From NCBI GenBank assembly GCA_016291495.1, contig JAEEXI010000024.1:1-36983 (forward strand): 36,983 nucleotides of DNA. The letters are read 5' to 3'. Origin of the DNA: Prevotella sp. GTDB taxonomy: Bacteria > Bacteroidota > Bacteroidia > Bacteroidales > Bacteroidaceae. Position numbers and translations under genes: made by a program. The notes beneath the pieces were generated by a model. That model searched no databases, was not told the origin of the DNA, and saw nothing but the letters and a program-made list of their open reading frames with translations. Each line of letters starts with the position of its first letter. Positions within the stretch are counted from its first letter, which is position 1. Shown here in pieces: positions 1 to 10,500 of the stretch.

Positions 1-419
1 CTGGTGTTGAGATGTTCCGTAAGATCCTGGATGAGGGTCAGGCTGGTGATAACGTTGGTCTGCTGCTCCGTGGTATCGACAAGAACGAGATCAAGCGTGG
101 TATGGTGCTCTGCCATCCCGGACAGATCAAGCCTTTCAAGAAGTTCAAGGCTTCTATCTATGTCCTGAAGAAGGAAGAGGGTGGTCGTCACACTCCATTC
201 GGCAACAAGTATCGTCCCCAGTTCTATCTCCGCACCATGGACTGCACAGGTGAGATCACTCTCCCCGCAGGTGTTGAGATGGTAATGCCTGGTGATAACG
301 TTGAGATCACTGTTGAGCTGATCTACGCTGTTGCTCTGAACCCAGGTCTCCGCTTCGCTATCCGTGAAGGTGGTCGTACCGTTGGTTCTGGTCAGATCAC
401 AGAGGTTTACGAGGACTAA
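1..419 (+). CDS. tuf: Elongation factor Tu, C-terminal part (5' end outside window)
   Basis: EF-Tu carries aminoacyl-tRNA to the ribosomal A site as a GTP complex. Only the last ~139 codons are present; the reading frame is open from position 3, so the gene starts upstream of the window. The visible protein covers the end of domain 2 and domain 3, with family sequence such as [40 protein letters not shown] and [15 protein letters not shown]. The GTPase domain is not visible. It is followed by a short repeat array, a hairpin and tRNA-Trp, the usual order before secE-nusG. No truncation or frameshift is seen in the part present. Confidence 0.97.
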   Translation, partial: GVEMFRKILDEGQAGDNVGLLLRGIDKNEIKRGMVLCHPGQIKPFKKFKASIYVLKKEEGGRHTPFGNKYRPQFYLRTMDCTGEITLPAGVEMVMPGDNVEITVELIYAVALNPGLRFAIREGGRTVGSGQITEVYED

Positions 420-431
420 TCCTCCAGAATC

Positions 432-467
432 TCTAGACTATCTAGAATATCTAGACACACTAGATAA
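432..467. repeat. TCTAGA-type short tandem array after tuf
   Basis: Four near-identical 9-base units follow the tuf stop codon: TCTAGACTA (432-440), TCTAGAATA (441-449), TCTAGACAC (450-458) and ACTAGATAA (459-467). The array lies between the stop codon and the hairpin before tRNA-Trp. It is not coding. Its function is unknown. Confidence 0.75.
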
Positions 468-470
468 ACC

Positions 471-496
471 AAGCCCCCACTTTTGGGTGGGGGCTT
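471..496 (+). terminator. Perfect 10-bp hairpin between tuf and tRNA-Trp
   Basis: Arms AAGCCCCCAC (471-480) and GTGGGGGCTT (487-496) are exact reverse complements around a six-base loop. The strong GC stem looks like the end of the tuf unit, but the bases after it have no T-run and the tRNA begins four bases later. It may therefore be a weak terminator, a 3' stability stem or a processing signal that allows read-through into the tRNA. Confidence 0.7.
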
Positions 497-500
497 ACTT

Positions 501-573
501 ACGGGAATAGCTCAGTTGGTAGAGCATCGGTCTCCAAAACCGAGGGTCGTGGGTTCGAGTCCTCCTTCCCGTG
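501..573 (+). tRNA. trnW: tRNA-Trp (anticodon CCA)
   Basis: A 73-base cloverleaf: acceptor arms ACGGGAA (501-507) and TTCCCGT (566-572), D arm with AGCTCAGTTGGTAGAGC, anticodon stem CGGT/ACCG around loop CTCCAAA giving anticodon CCA for tryptophan, and a T arm containing GGTTCGAGTCC. The discriminator base is G573. The 3' CCA is not encoded and must be added by tRNA nucleotidyltransferase, as is usual in Bacteroidetes. The tRNA-Trp, secE, nusG order is common in bacteria. Confidence 0.97.
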
Positions 574-589
574 CTAAAATATTGACGAT

Positions 590-781
590 ATGTTTAAGAC
601 GATAGTAAATTATTGCAAGGCATGTTATGACGAACTTGCGCATAAGACAACATGGCCGACCCGCAAAGAACTGACACAAAGTGCTGTGCTGGTGCTTTCG
701 GCTTCTCTTATCATTGCAGTAGTAGTATGGCTGATGGATGTTGTATTCAAGGCAGTCATGAGTTCAATTTATCCAAACTAA
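590..781 (+). CDS. secE: Preprotein translocase subunit SecE
   Basis: SecE is the small clamp subunit of the SecYEG inner-membrane channel that exports unfolded proteins. The 63-residue product has the short single-helix form typical of most bacteria. An amphipathic N-terminal part contains the conserved TTWPTRKELTQS stretch (about residues 20-31), followed by one hydrophobic membrane helix (about residues 32-55). It lies 16 bases after tRNA-Trp and 17 bases before nusG, the usual neighbours, so the three are probably co-transcribed. Nothing is unusual in length or sequence. Confidence 0.95.
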   Translation: MFKTIVNYCKACYDELAHKTTWPTRKELTQSAVLVLSASLIIAVVVWLMDVVFKAVMSSIYPN

Positions 782-798
782 ACGTTCGAAAGTAGAAG

Positions 799-1344
799 AT
801 GTCTGAGACAGGTATGAAGTGGTACGTGCTGCGTGCCGTTAGTGGAAAAGAAGGCAAGGTAAAAGAGTTCATTGAGGCTGCAAAAAAGCATAATGATATT
901 CTTGAGGCTCATGTAGGGGAGGTCCTGCTTCCCACAGAGAAGTATGCCATGCTCCGCAACGGTAAGCGTGTTATCAAGGAAAAGATGTTCCTTCCCGGTT
1001 ACGTGCTTGTACAGGCAAATTTACAAGGCGAGGTGGCTCATATGCTTCGTTTTATTCCGAATGTGATGGGTTTTTTGGGTGGCATGGACAATCCTCAGGT
1101 GGTTCGCCAGTCGGAAATTAACCGTATTTTGGGCACTGCAGAGGAAACTACTATAGAGAGCGCAGAGATCAACATTCCATATACTGTCGATGAGACAGTG
1201 AAGGTAACGGATGGTCCTTTCAGCGGTTTCAGCGGAGTCATCGAGGAGGTGAATACCGAGAAACGCAAGTTGAAGGTCATGGTGAAGATTTTTGGACGAA
1301 AGACTCCATTGGAGCTTGCATTCACACAGGTAGAGAAAGAATAA
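799..1344 (+). CDS. nusG: Transcription termination/antitermination protein NusG
   Basis: NusG binds RNA polymerase through its N-terminal domain and contacts Rho or ribosomal protein S10 through its C-terminal KOW domain, so coupling transcription and translation. The 181-residue protein starts with the NGN fold (KWYVLRAVSGKEGKVKEF), has a LPGYVLVQA strand mid-domain and ends with a KOW domain from about residue 130 (DGPFSGFSGVIEEV, then KVMVKIFGRKTPLEL). Length is normal for the family. It lies between secE and rplK, and a gap of ~100 bases before rplK carries a possible leader structure. Confidence 0.97.
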   Translation: MSETGMKWYVLRAVSGKEGKVKEFIEAAKKHNDILEAHVGEVLLPTEKYAMLRNGKRVIKEKMFLPGYVLVQANLQGEVAHMLRFIPNVMGFLGGMDNPQVVRQSEINRILGTAEETTIESAEINIPYTVDETVKVTDGPFSGFSGVIEEVNTEKRKLKVMVKIFGRKTPLELAFTQVEKE

Positions 1345-1377
1345 CGCGTAAATGTTACGGTACGCTTGTTCTATATA

Positions 1378-1407
1378 TACGGTTGCAGGAGGCTTCCACT
1401 CCTAAGA
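1378..1407 (+). promoter_or_regulatory. Possible promoter and small hairpin upstream of rplK
   Basis: TACGGTTG (1378-1385) differs at one base from the Bacteroidetes -7 box TAnnTTTG and runs into GCAGG, as at the rpsL and rplC promoters; no good -33 box is visible. Just downstream AGGAG and CTCCT can pair around a seven-base loop. This could be an internal promoter or an L1/L11 leader element. Evidence is weak. Confidence 0.3.
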
Positions 1408-1443
1408 CTTATATAAAGAATCAAAATTAATTATTTACAGAAA

Positions 1444-1884
1444 ATGGCTAAAGAAGTTGCTGGATTAATCAAATTACAGATTAAAGGTGGCGCTGCGAAT
1501 CCCTCACCCCCAGTAGGACCTGCTCTTGGTTCTAAGGGTATCAATATTATGGGATTCTGCAAAGAGTTCAACGCCAGAACCCAGGATAAGGCTGGTAAGG
1601 TATTACCTGTCGTTATCACTTACTATGCAGACAAGTCTTTTAGCTTCGTTATCAAGACACCTCCCGCAGCTATTCAGCTGATGGAGGCTGCCAAGATTAA
1701 GGGCGGATCAGCTCAGCCTAACCGTAAAAAGGTTGCTTCTGTCACCTGGGATCAGGTACGTGCAATCGCTGAGGATAAGATGAGCGACTTGAACTGCTTC
1801 ACCGTGGAGTCGGCTATGAAGCTGGTTGCCGGTACAGCAAGAAGTATGGGTATCACTGTAAAAGGGGACTTCCCTGGTAAATAA
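1444..1884 (+). CDS. rplK: 50S ribosomal protein L11
   Basis: L11 forms the base of the ribosomal stalk with 23S rRNA and helps GTPase factors act. The 146-residue product has the normal length. The N-terminal domain carries the conserved proline-rich motif [13 protein letters not shown] (about residues 22-34), and the C-terminal RNA-binding domain shows [19 protein letters not shown] and the late GTARSMGI segment. It is the first gene of the rplKAJL-rpoBC cluster and lies 21 bases before rplA. The start ATG is the only one that leaves the conserved N-terminus ([12 protein letters not shown]) intact. Confidence 0.98.
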   Translation: MAKEVAGLIKLQIKGGAANPSPPVGPALGSKGINIMGFCKEFNARTQDKAGKVLPVVITYYADKSFSFVIKTPPAAIQLMEAAKIKGGSAQPNRKKVASVTWDQVRAIAEDKMSDLNCFTVESAMKLVAGTARSMGITVKGDFPGK

Positions 1885-1905
1885 CAAATAACTTCAATTA
1901 GAACA

Positions 1906-2598
1906 ATGAGTAAACTGACAAAAAATCAAAAGTTGGTAGCTGATAAGGTTGAAGCAGGGAAAGCATACTCTTTGAAGGAAGCCGCACAGTTGGTGAAAGA
2001 TATCACCACGACAAAGTTTGAGGCTTCACTTGATATCGACGTACGCTTGGGCGTAGATCCTCGTAAGGCCAACCAGATGGTTCGTGGCGTTGTATCGCTG
2101 CCGAACGGTACTGGTAAGGTAACACGTGTGCTCGCTCTCTGTACTCCCGACCAGGAAGCTGCTGCCAAAGAGGCAGGTGCCGACTACGTTGGTCTTGACG
2201 AGTATATCAACAAGATCAAGGGCGGTTGGACTGATGTTGATGTTATCATTACAATGCCCTCATGCATGGGTAAACTCGGTCCTTTGGGCCGTGTGCTTGG
2301 TCCTCGTGGACTGATGCCAAACCCCAAGAGTGGTACTGTTACTATGGACGTTGCTAAGGCAGTTAAAGAGGTTAAGCAGGGTAAGATTGACTTTAAGGTT
2401 GACAAGGCCGGTATTGTGCACACGTCAATTGGTAAGGTGACCTTCACTGCTGATCAGATTTATGAGAACGCTAAGGAGTTCATTCAGACTATCATTAAAT
2501 TGAAGCCTGCTGCTGCCAAGGGTACATACATTAAGAGTATCTTTATTTCTAGCACGATGAGTGCAGGTATTAAGGTAGATCCTAAATCAGTTGAATAA
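1906..2598 (+). CDS. rplA: 50S ribosomal protein L1
   Basis: L1 forms the mobile L1 stalk near the E site and, in many bacteria, represses its own operon by binding a leader RNA. The 230-residue product is full length. Recognisable segments are the N-terminal [16 protein letters not shown], the domain II motif [20 protein letters not shown] (about residues 121-140) and the late [18 protein letters not shown]. It lies between rplK and rplJ with short gaps (21 and 20 bases), consistent with one transcript. Nothing odd is seen. Confidence 0.98.
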   Translation: MSKLTKNQKLVADKVEAGKAYSLKEAAQLVKDITTTKFEASLDIDVRLGVDPRKANQMVRGVVSLPNGTGKVTRVLALCTPDQEAAAKEAGADYVGLDEYINKIKGGWTDVDVIITMPSCMGKLGPLGRVLGPRGLMPNPKSGTVTMDVAKAVKEVKQGKIDFKVDKAGIVHTSIGKVTFTADQIYENAKEFIQTIIKLKPAAAKGTYIKSIFISSTMSAGIKVDPKSVE

Positions 2599-2618
2599 CT
2601 CCGTAAAAGTTTAGTAAA

Positions 2619-3134
2619 ATGAAAAAGGAAGTAAAAGATACTATTATTGTAGAACTCGGAGAAAAGCTGAAGCAATATCCTCATTTCTATCTGGTAGACG
2701 TTACCGGACTGAATGCTGAGCAGACAAGCAATCTTCGTCGCAAATGCTTCAAGAATGAGGTTAAGATGGTTGTTGTGAAGAACACCCTTCTTCACAAGGC
2801 TTTCGAAGCTTCAGAAATTGATTTCGAACCGCTCTATGGTTGTTTGAAAGGAAATACGGCCCTGATGTTCACACAGCAGGCCAACGTTCCTGCCAAGTTG
2901 CTTAAGGAGTATAAGAAAGAAGGTATTCCTGCCCTGAAGGCTGCTTATGCTGAAGAGGGTTTCTTCGTGGGTGCCGACAAACTTGAGGAACTGGTTGCTA
3001 TCAAGAGCAAGAACGAACTTATCGCCGATGTCGTGGCTTTGCTGCAGTCTCCTATCAAGACTGTTGTATCTGGCCTGAATGCTGGTGGAAAGATTCATGG
3101 ACTGCTTGACGCTATCGCTGAGCGTAACAATTAA
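2619..3134 (+). CDS. rplJ: 50S ribosomal protein L10
   Basis: L10 anchors L7/L12 dimers to the ribosomal stalk base through its C-terminal helix and binds 23S rRNA with its N-terminal domain. The 171-residue protein shows the N-terminal family features KKEVKDTIIVELGEKL, the conserved NTLLHKAFE segment and a C-terminal helix that should bind L7/L12. It precedes rplL by 48 bases, the conserved partner gene. In many bacteria L10 with L7/L12 represses this operon through a leader; no such leader is clear in the 20-base gap here. Confidence 0.97.
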   Translation: MKKEVKDTIIVELGEKLKQYPHFYLVDVTGLNAEQTSNLRRKCFKNEVKMVVVKNTLLHKAFEASEIDFEPLYGCLKGNTALMFTQQANVPAKLLKEYKKEGIPALKAAYAEEGFFVGADKLEELVAIKSKNELIADVVALLQSPIKTVVSGLNAGGKIHGLLDAIAERNN

Positions 3135-3182
3135 GCGAGAAGTATAACAATTAACATTAAAAACATTAAAATTTTAAATAAA

Positions 3183-3563
3183 ATGGCAGATATCAAAGCT
3201 ATTGCTGAAGAGTTGGTAAACCTTTCAGTTAAAGAAGTACAAGAGTTAGCTACAGTCCTGAAGGACGAGTATGGAATTGAGCCCGCTGCTGCAGCTGTTG
3301 CAGTTGCTGCTGGTCCTGCTGCTGCAGGTGCCGCTGAGGCTGCTGAGGAGAAGACTTCTTTCGATGTAGTTCTGAAAGAAGTAGGTGCTAACAAGCTCCA
3401 GGTTGTTAAGGCCGTTAAGGAGGCTTGCGGTCTTGGTTTGAAGGAAGCTAAGGATCTCGTTGATGGTGCTCCCGCTACAATCAAGGAGGGTATGGCTAAG
3501 GCTGAGGCAGAGAACCTGAAGAAGGCTATCGAAGAGGCTGGTGCCGTAGTTGAGCTGAAGTAA
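3183..3563 (+). CDS. rplL: 50S ribosomal protein L7/L12
   Basis: L7/L12 is the multicopy stalk protein that recruits and stimulates translational GTPases. The 126-residue product has the three expected parts: an N-terminal dimerisation domain ([20 protein letters not shown]), an Ala/Gly-rich hinge (about residues 36-57) and the factor-binding C-terminal domain ([20 protein letters not shown], then [15 protein letters not shown]). A hairpin with a T-rich tail follows before rpoB, which is expected because the cell needs far more L7/L12 than RNA polymerase. Confidence 0.98.
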   Translation: MADIKAIAEELVNLSVKEVQELATVLKDEYGIEPAAAAVAVAAGPAAAGAAEAAEEKTSFDVVLKEVGANKLQVVKAVKEACGLGLKEAKDLVDGAPATIKEGMAKAEAENLKKAIEEAGAVVELK

Positions 3564-3587
3564 TTTAAGCGCAACCAAAATAAAAAT

Positions 3588-3635
3588 GGTTAAGGACTTC
3601 CCAGTCGGAGGTTCTTAACCTTTTCTTGTCTTTTT
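3588..3635 (+). terminator. Attenuating terminator between rplL and rpoB
   Basis: Arms GGTTAAGGAC (3588-3597) and GTTCTTAACC (3611-3620) pair over ten positions with one G-T wobble, followed by TTTTCTTGTCTTTTT. This has the form of an intrinsic terminator. Because no promoter is obvious before rpoB, partial read-through that lowers rpoBC expression relative to the ribosomal genes is the likely role. Confidence 0.8.
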
Positions 3636-3647
3636 AATCAATATTAT

Positions 3648-6600
3648 ATGGCTTCAAAAGTAGTTGATAACAGAGTAAACTTTGGCAGCGTCAAGAATCC
3701 GATGCCGTTTCCGGATTTCCTCGATGTGCAATTAAAGTCATTCAAAGACTTCCTGCAGTTGGATACTCCGCCTGAGGAACGCAAGAATGACGGTTTGTAT
3801 AAGGTGTTCGCAGAGAACTTCCCTATCACCGATACACGTAATAATTTCGTTCTTGAGTTCTTGGATTACTATATTGATCCGCCTCGCTATACCATTGACG
3901 AGTGTCTGGAGCGTGGACTGACCTATAGTGTACCCTTGAAGGCTAAGTTGAAACTTTATTGCACAGATCCTGATCATGAGGATTTCGGCACAGTTATCCA
4001 GGATGTATTCTTGGGTCCGATTCCCTATATGACCTCGAATGGTACGTTCGTTATCAATGGTGCTGAGCGTGTCGTAGTTTCGCAGTTGCACCGTTCACCG
4101 GGTGTGTTCTTCGGTCAGAATGTGCATGCGAACGGTACGTTGCTTTATAGTGCCCGTATTATTCCGTTCAAGGGTTCTTGGATAGAGTTTGCTACTGACA
4201 TCAACAACGTGATGTATGCCTATATTGACCGTAAGAAGAAGTTGCCCGTTACCACACTGCTTCGTGCTATCGGCTATGAGAACGACAAGGACATCCTTGA
4301 GATTTTCGAGCTTGCTGAGGAGGTGAAGGTGAATAAGGCCTCTTTGAAGAAAGCACAGGGTCGTAAGCTTGCGGCTCGTGTGTTGAAGAGCTGGAACGAG
4401 GACTTCGTAGATGAGGATACTGGTGAGGTGGTATCTATCGAGCGTAATGAGGTCATCATGGAGCGTGAGACAGAGATTACGGAAGAGAATATGAATGAGA
4501 TTCTGGAAAGCGGTGCTCAGACCATCCTTGTCCACAAGGACGAATCTGTAGCTCAGGATTATTCTATTATCTTCAATACCTTACAGAAGGATCCTAGTAA
4601 TTCAGAAAAAGAAGCCGTTCTGTATATCTATCGTCAGCTGCGTAATGCTGATCCTGCTGATGATGCCAGTGCCCGTGAGGTCATCCAGAACCTGTTCTTC
4701 TCCGACAAGCGTTACGATTTGGGTGACGTGGGTCGTTATCGTATTAATAAGAAACTGGGTCTGAACACAGAGATGGATGTTCGTGTACTGACCAAGGAAG
4801 ATATCATTGAGATTATCAAATATCTCATCCAATTGGTGAACTCAAAGGCTACCGTTGATGATATCGACCACTTGTCTAACCGCCGTGTCCGTACGGTTGG
4901 TGAGCAGCTGAGTAACCAGTTCTCTATTGGTCTGGCTCGTATGAGTCGTACCATCCGTGAGCGCATGAATGTCCGTGATAACGAGGTGTTCACTCCGACA
5001 GACCTGATTAACGCTAAGACGATTTCCAGCGTGATCAACTCGTTCTTCGGAACGAACCCGCTGTCGCAGTTCATGGATCAGACCAACCCGTTGGCTGAGG
5101 TGACTCATAAGCGTCGTCTCTCTGCCCTGGGTCCTGGCGGTCTGTCTCGTGAGCGTGCCGGCTTCGAGGTGCGTGACGTACACTATACACACTATGGTCG
5201 TCTGTGTCCTATTGAGAGCCCTGAAGGTCCGAATATCGGTCTGATTTCATCACTTTGTGTCTATGCAAAGATTAATGAACTTGGTTTCATCGAGACTCCA
5301 TATCGTAAGGTAGAGAAGGGTATTGCCAATCTTAACAATGAGGATATTGTCTATCTGACTGCAGAGGAAGAAGAAAGTCACGTTATTGGTCAGGGAAATG
5401 CTCCGTTGCGTGAAGACGGTACCTTTATCCGTCCTGTTGTCAAGTGTCGTCAGGATGCTGACTTCCCTGTTGTCCCGCCAACGGATGTTGACCTGATTGA
5501 CGTATCTCCTCAGCAGATTGCCTCTATTGCCGCTTCGTTGATTCCGTTCCTGGAGCATGATGATGCTCACCGTGCGTTGATGGGATCGAACATGATGCGT
5601 CAGGCAGTTCCTCTGCTTCATAACGAGGCTCCTATCGTAGGTACCGGTATTGAGAAGCAGGTTTGTGAGGATTCACGTACCATGATTACTGCAGAGGGTG
5701 ATGGTGTCATCGACTACGTTGACGCAACCACTATCCGTATTCTGTATGATCGTACAGATGACGAGGAGTTTGTCAGCTTCGAGCCGGCCTTGAAGGAGTA
5801 TCGTATCCCGAAGTTCCGTCGTACCAACCAGAACATGACTATCGACCTTCGTCCTATCTGTGAGAAAGGTCAGCGTGTGAAGAAGGGAGATATCCTGACC
5901 GAGGGTTATGCCACAGAGAATGGTGAGCTCGCACTGGGCCGCAACCTGTTGGTAGCCTATATGCCTTGGAAGGGTTATAACTATGAGGATGCCATCGTGC
6001 TCAACGAGCGTATCGTTCGTGAGGACATCCTGACATCTGTCCATGTGGATGAATATTCTTTGGATGTACGCGAGACTAAGCGTGGTGCTGAGGAGTTTAC
6101 TGCTGATATTCCTAACGTCAGCGAAGAGGCTACTAAGGACCTTGACGAGAATGGTGTCATCCGTGTGGGTGCTCGTGTGGAGCCAGGCGATATCCTGATC
6201 GGTAAGATTTCTCCGAAGGGTGAGAGCGATCCTTCTCCAGAAGAGAAGTTGCTCCGTGCTATCTTTGGCGATAAGGCTGGTGATGTGAAGGATTCTTCTC
6301 TGAAGGCCAATCCTTCTCTGTCTGGTGTTATTATCGATAAGAAGCTCTTTACGCGTGCTACCAAGACCCGTGCTACCAAGCAGCAGGATAAGATTCTGCT
6401 TGCTAAGATTGATGAGGAGCATGAGGCAAAGATAGAGGACCTGAAGGATATCCTGGTCGAGAAACTGATAACCCTTACAAAGGGTAAGACTTCTCAGGGT
6501 GTGAAGGACTATACTGGTGCAGAGATTATCTCTAAGGGTAGTAAGTTCACGATTGCCGCCTTGAAGAACTTGGAGTATGGTGACATCCAGATCAGCAACT

Positions 6601-7460
6601 GGACCAACGACGAGCACAAGAACCAGCTCATCGCCCAGTTGATTATCAATTATATGAAGAAATTCAAGCTGCTCGATGCCGAGACGAAGCGTAAGAAGTT
6701 TGCCATCACCATTGGTGACGAGCTCCCCTCAGGTATCCTGCAGATGGCGAAGGTATATGTTGCCAAGAAGCGTAAGATCGGTGTTGGTGATAAGCTGGCC
6801 GGTCGTCACGGTAACAAGGGTATCGTCTCTAAGGTAGTACGTCAGGAAGATATGCCGTTCCTCGAGGACGGTCGTCCTGTCGACTTGGTATTGAACCCAC
6901 TGGGTGTACCTTCTCGTATGAACCTTGGTCAGATTTTCGAGGCTATCCTCGGAGCTGCCGGTAAGCGTCTTGGTGTGAAGTTTGCTACTCCTATCTTCGA
7001 TGGCGCTAAGCTGGATGACCTCGCAGAATGGACCGATAAGGCCGGTCTGCCACGCCTGTGCTCTACTCACCTGTATGATGGTGAGACGGGTGAGCAGTTC
7101 GACCAGCCCGCAACGGTAGGTATTACCTACTTCTTGAAACTCGGTCACATGGTTGAGGACAAGATGCACGCCCGTTCAATTGGTCCGTACTCTCTCATTA
7201 CCCAGCAGCCACTCGGTGGTAAGGCACAGTTCGGTGGACAGCGTTTCGGTGAGATGGAGGTCTGGGCACTGGAGGCCTTTGGTGCCAGCCATGTGCTGCA
7301 GGAAATCCTGACCATCAAGTCTGATGATGTCGTAGGTCGTTCAAAGGCTTACGAGGCTATCGTAAAGGGTGAGCCCATGCCAACCCCAGGTATTCCTGAG
7401 TCACTCAATGTGCTTCTGCATGAGTTAAAGGGTCTTGGTCTTAGCATTAAGATGGACTAA
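3648..7460 (+). CDS. rpoB: DNA-directed RNA polymerase subunit beta
   Basis: This is the beta subunit of RNA polymerase, forming one side of the catalytic cleft. At 1270 residues it has the usual Bacteroidetes length. The rifampicin-binding region is clear ([20 protein letters not shown], from residue 475), with D477, H487 and S492 matching E. coli D516, H526 and S531, so no resistance substitution is visible at these sites. Downstream are [18 protein letters not shown], the [11 protein letters not shown] segment and the C-terminal [19 protein letters not shown]. It ends 42 bases before rpoC; five 7-bp repeats fill that gap. Confidence 0.99.
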   Translation: MASKVVDNRVNFGSVKNPMPFPDFLDVQLKSFKDFLQLDTPPEERKNDGLYKVFAENFPITDTRNNFVLEFLDYYIDPPRYTIDECLERGLTYSVPLKAKLKLYCTDPDHEDFGTVIQDVFLGPIPYMTSNGTFVINGAERVVVSQLHRSPGVFFGQNVHANGTLLYSARIIPFKGSWIEFATDINNVMYAYIDRKKKLPVTTLLRAIGYENDKDILEIFELAEEVKVNKASLKKAQGRKLAARVLKSWNEDFVDEDTGEVVSIERNEVIMERETEITEENMNEILESGAQTILVHKDESVAQDYSIIFNTLQKDPSNSEKEAVLYIYRQLRNADPADDASAREVIQNLFFSDKRYDLGDVGRYRINKKLGLNTEMDVRVLTKEDIIEIIKYLIQLVNSKATVDDIDHLSNRRVRTVGEQLSNQFSIGLARMSRTIRERMNVRDNEVFTPTDLINAKTISSVINSFFGTNPLSQFMDQTNPLAEVTHKRRLSALGPGGLSRERAGFEVRDVHYTHYGRLCPIESPEGPNIGLISSLCVYAKINELGFIETPYRKVEKGIANLNNEDIVYLTAEEEESHVIGQGNAPLREDGTFIRPVVKCRQDADFPVVPPTDVDLIDVSPQQIASIAASLIPFLEHDDAHRALMGSNMMRQAVPLLHNEAPIVGTGIEKQVCEDSRTMITAEGDGVIDYVDATTIRILYDRTDDEEFVSFEPALKEYRIPKFRRTNQNMTIDLRPICEKGQRVKKGDILTEGYATENGELALGRNLLVAYMPWKGYNYEDAIVLNERIVREDILTSVHVDEYSLDVRETKRGAEEFTADIPNVSEEATKDLDENGVIRVGARVEPGDILIGKISPKGESDPSPEEKLLRAIFGDKAGDVKDSSLKANPSLSGVIIDKKLFTRATKTRATKQQDKILLAKIDEEHEAKIEDLKDILVEKLITLTKGKTSQGVKDYTGAEIISKGSKFTIAALKNLEYGDIQISNWTNDEHKNQLIAQLIINYMKKFKLLDAETKRKKFAITIGDELPSGILQMAKVYVAKKRKIGVGDKLAGRHGNKGIVSKVVRQEDMPFLEDGRPVDLVLNPLGVPSRMNLGQIFEAILGAAGKRLGVKFATPIFDGAKLDDLAEWTDKAGLPRLCSTHLYDGETGEQFDQPATVGITYFLKLGHMVEDKMHARSIGPYSLITQQPLGGKAQFGGQRFGEMEVWALEAFGASHVLQEILTIKSDDVVGRSKAYEAIVKGEPMPTPGIPESLNVLLHELKGLGLSIKMD

Positions 7461-7464
7461 GCGT

Positions 7465-7499
7465 TAATTGATAATTGATAATTGAAAATTGACAATTGA
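7465..7499. repeat. Five 7-bp TAATTGA-type tandem units between rpoB and rpoC
   Basis: Units are TAATTGA (7465-7471), TAATTGA (7472-7478), TAATTGA (7479-7485), AAATTGA (7486-7492) and CAATTGA (7493-7499). They fill almost the whole rpoB-rpoC gap and end three bases before the rpoC ATG. The same repeat, again with five units, occurs after fusA (19058-19092). Confidence 0.85.
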
Positions 7500-7502
7500 A
7501 AT

Positions 7503-10500
7503 ATGGCTTTCAAGAAAGATTCAAAGATAAAGAGTAATTTTACCAAGATTACTATTGGTCTGGCCTCACCTGAGGAGATTCTCGAGAATTCATGTGGCGA
7601 GGTGACCAAGCCGGAGACCATTAACTACCGTACATACAAGCCTGAGCGCGATGGTCTGTTCTGCGAGCGCATCTTTGGTCCTACCAAGGATTACGAGTGT
7701 GCCTGTGGAAAGTACAAGCGCATCCGCTATAAAGGCATTGTCTGTGATCGTTGTGGTGTAGAGGTTACGGAGAAGAAGGTACGTCGTGAGCGTACAGGAC
7801 ATATTGAACTTGTTGTTCCTGTTGCCCATATCTGGTATTTCCGCAGTCTTCCCAACAAGATAGGTTATCTGCTCGGTCTTCCTACCAAGAAGCTCGATGC
7901 CATCATCTATTATGAGCGTTACGTCGTCATCCAGCCAGGTGTGATGGCAGGAAAGAAGGACGCTGATGGCAATGATGCTATCGGTGCTAACATGTACGAC
8001 CTGTTGTCTGAGGAAGAGTACAACGAGATTGTTGAGAACAAGATTTCTCCCGAGAATGACTATCTTGACGACAGTGATCCTAATAAGTTTATTGCCAAGA
8101 TGGGTGCAGAGGCCATCTATGACCTCCTGATTCGTCTGGATCTTGACTCCTTGTCTTATGAGTTGCGTGATCGTGCCAATAGCGATTCTTCGATGCAGCG
8201 TAAGAACGAGGCTCTGAAGCGCCTGCAGGTAGTAGAGGCTTTCCGTAGCAGTGTGGAGAAGGGTATCAACCGTCCTGAGTGGATGATCATGAAGATACTC
8301 CCTGTCACTCCTCCGGAGTTGCGTCCGCTCGTTCCGCTGGATGGTGGTCGTTTTGCCACTTCCGACCTGAACGACCTCTATCGTCGTGTCATCATTCGTA
8401 ACAACCGTCTGAAGCGTCTGATGGAGATCAAGGCTCCTGAGGTGATTCTCCGTAACGAGAAGCGTATGCTGCAGGAGGCTGTCGACTCTCTCTTCGATAA
8501 CAGCCGTAAGTCAAGTGCTGTCAAGAGTGAGAGCAACCGTCCGTTGAAGTCTCTCTCCGACTCACTGAAGGGTAAGCAGGGCCGCTTCCGTCAGAACTTG
8601 CTCGGTAAGCGTGTTGACTACTCAGCCCGTTCGGTAATCGTCGTAGGTCCTGAGCTGAAGATGGGTGAGTGCGGTCTGCCCAAGCTGATGGCAGCCGAGC
8701 TCTACAAGCCGTTCATCATCCGTAAGCTCATCGAGCGCGGTATCGTGAAGACGGTGAAGTCAGCCAAGAAGATTGTCGATCGTCGCGAGCCCGTCATCTG
8801 GGATATCCTCGAGAACGTCATGAAAGGTCATCCCGTGCTCCTCAACCGTGCACCAACACTGCACCGTCTGGGTATCCAGGCCTTCCAGCCCAAGCTCATC
8901 GAGGGTAAGGCTATCCAGCTGCACCCACTGGCTTGTACCGCGTTCAACGCCGACTTCGACGGTGACCAGATGGCTGTCCACCTCCCACTGTCAAACGAGG
9001 CTATCCTCGAAGCTCAGATTCTGATGCTTCAGAGCCACAATATTCTGAACCCTGCCAATGGTGCACCTATCACCGTTCCTTCACAGGATATGGTGCTCGG
9101 TCTGTACTACATCTCTAAGATTCGTCCAGGTGCCAAGGGTGAGGGTCTGACCTTCTACGGTCCTGAGGAGGCCATCATTGCCCATAACGAGGGTAAGTGT
9201 GATCTGCACGCCCAAGTGAAGGTAATGGTTGACGATATCGTTGACGGCAAGCCCTGCAAGCACATGGTAGAGACCTCTGTAGGTCGTGTCATCGTGAACG
9301 GTATCATTCCGAAGGAGGTGGGTTATGTCAACCGTATCATCTCCAAGAAGAGTCTGCGTGACATCATTGCCGACGTCATCAAGAACGTAGGTTTTGCTGA
9401 GGCCTGTGAGTTCCTTGACGGTATCAAGAACCTTGGTTACCGCATGGCTTACGAGGCAGGTCTGTCGTTCAACCTTGACGATATCATCATCCCAGAGTCT
9501 AAGAAGGCACTGGTGGAGAAAGGTAATGCCGAGGTACAGCAGATTACCGAGAACTATAACATGGGTTTCATCACCGACAACGAGCGTTACAACCAGGTTA
9601 TCGATACCTGGACGCATATCAACAACGACCTTGGTAACGTCCTGATGAAGGAGATGACCGAGGCCGATCAGGGCTTCAACGCCGTATTCATGATGCTCGA
9701 CTCCGGTGCCCGTGGTAGTAAGGACCAGATTCGCCAGCTCTCTGGTATGCGTGGTCTGATGGCCAAGCCCCAGAAGGCAGGTGCCGAGGGTGCTCAGATT
9801 ATTGAGAACCCCATTCTGTCGAACTTCAAGGAAGGTATGTCAGTGCTCGAGTACTTCATCTCTACGCACGGTGCCCGTAAGGGTTTGGCTGATACGGCCA
9901 TGAAGACGGCAGATGCTGGTTACCTGACTCGTCGTTTGGTTGACGTATCGCACGATGTGATTATTACGGAAGAAGACTGTGGAACGCTCCGCGGACTGGT
10001 TTGCACCGCCCTGAAGAACGGTGACGAGGTCATTTCAACGCTGTATGAGCGTATCCTGGGTCGTGTGTCCGTACATGATATTATCCATCCTTCTACTGGT
10101 GAGCTGATTGTTGCTGCCGGTGAGGAGATTACCGAGCCTATCGCACAGGCTATCGAGGACTCTCCCATTGAGAGCGTCGAGATTCGTTCCGTACTCACCT
10201 GTGAGTCGAAGCACGGTGTCTGCATGAAGTGTTACGGTCGTAACCTTGCTACCCGTCGTATGGTACAGAAGGGTGAGGCTGTCGGTGTCATCGCCGCTCA
10301 GGCTATCGGTGAGCCGGGTACTCAGCTGACCCTCCGTACGTTCCACGCCGGTGGTGTGGCAGCCAATGCCGCTGCCAATGCGAGCATCGTCGCCAAGAAC
10401 GACTCTATGCTCGAGTTTGAGGAGGTACGTACCGTTCCGTTCGACGAGGATGGTCGTGAGTGTGAGATGGTAGTCAGCCGTCTGGGTGAGGTTCGTTTTG

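Noticed and set aside
5673..6617. 314-residue minus-strand open frame inside rpoB
   Set aside because: It is fully antisense to rpoB, has no family features and reflects the codon use of the sense gene.
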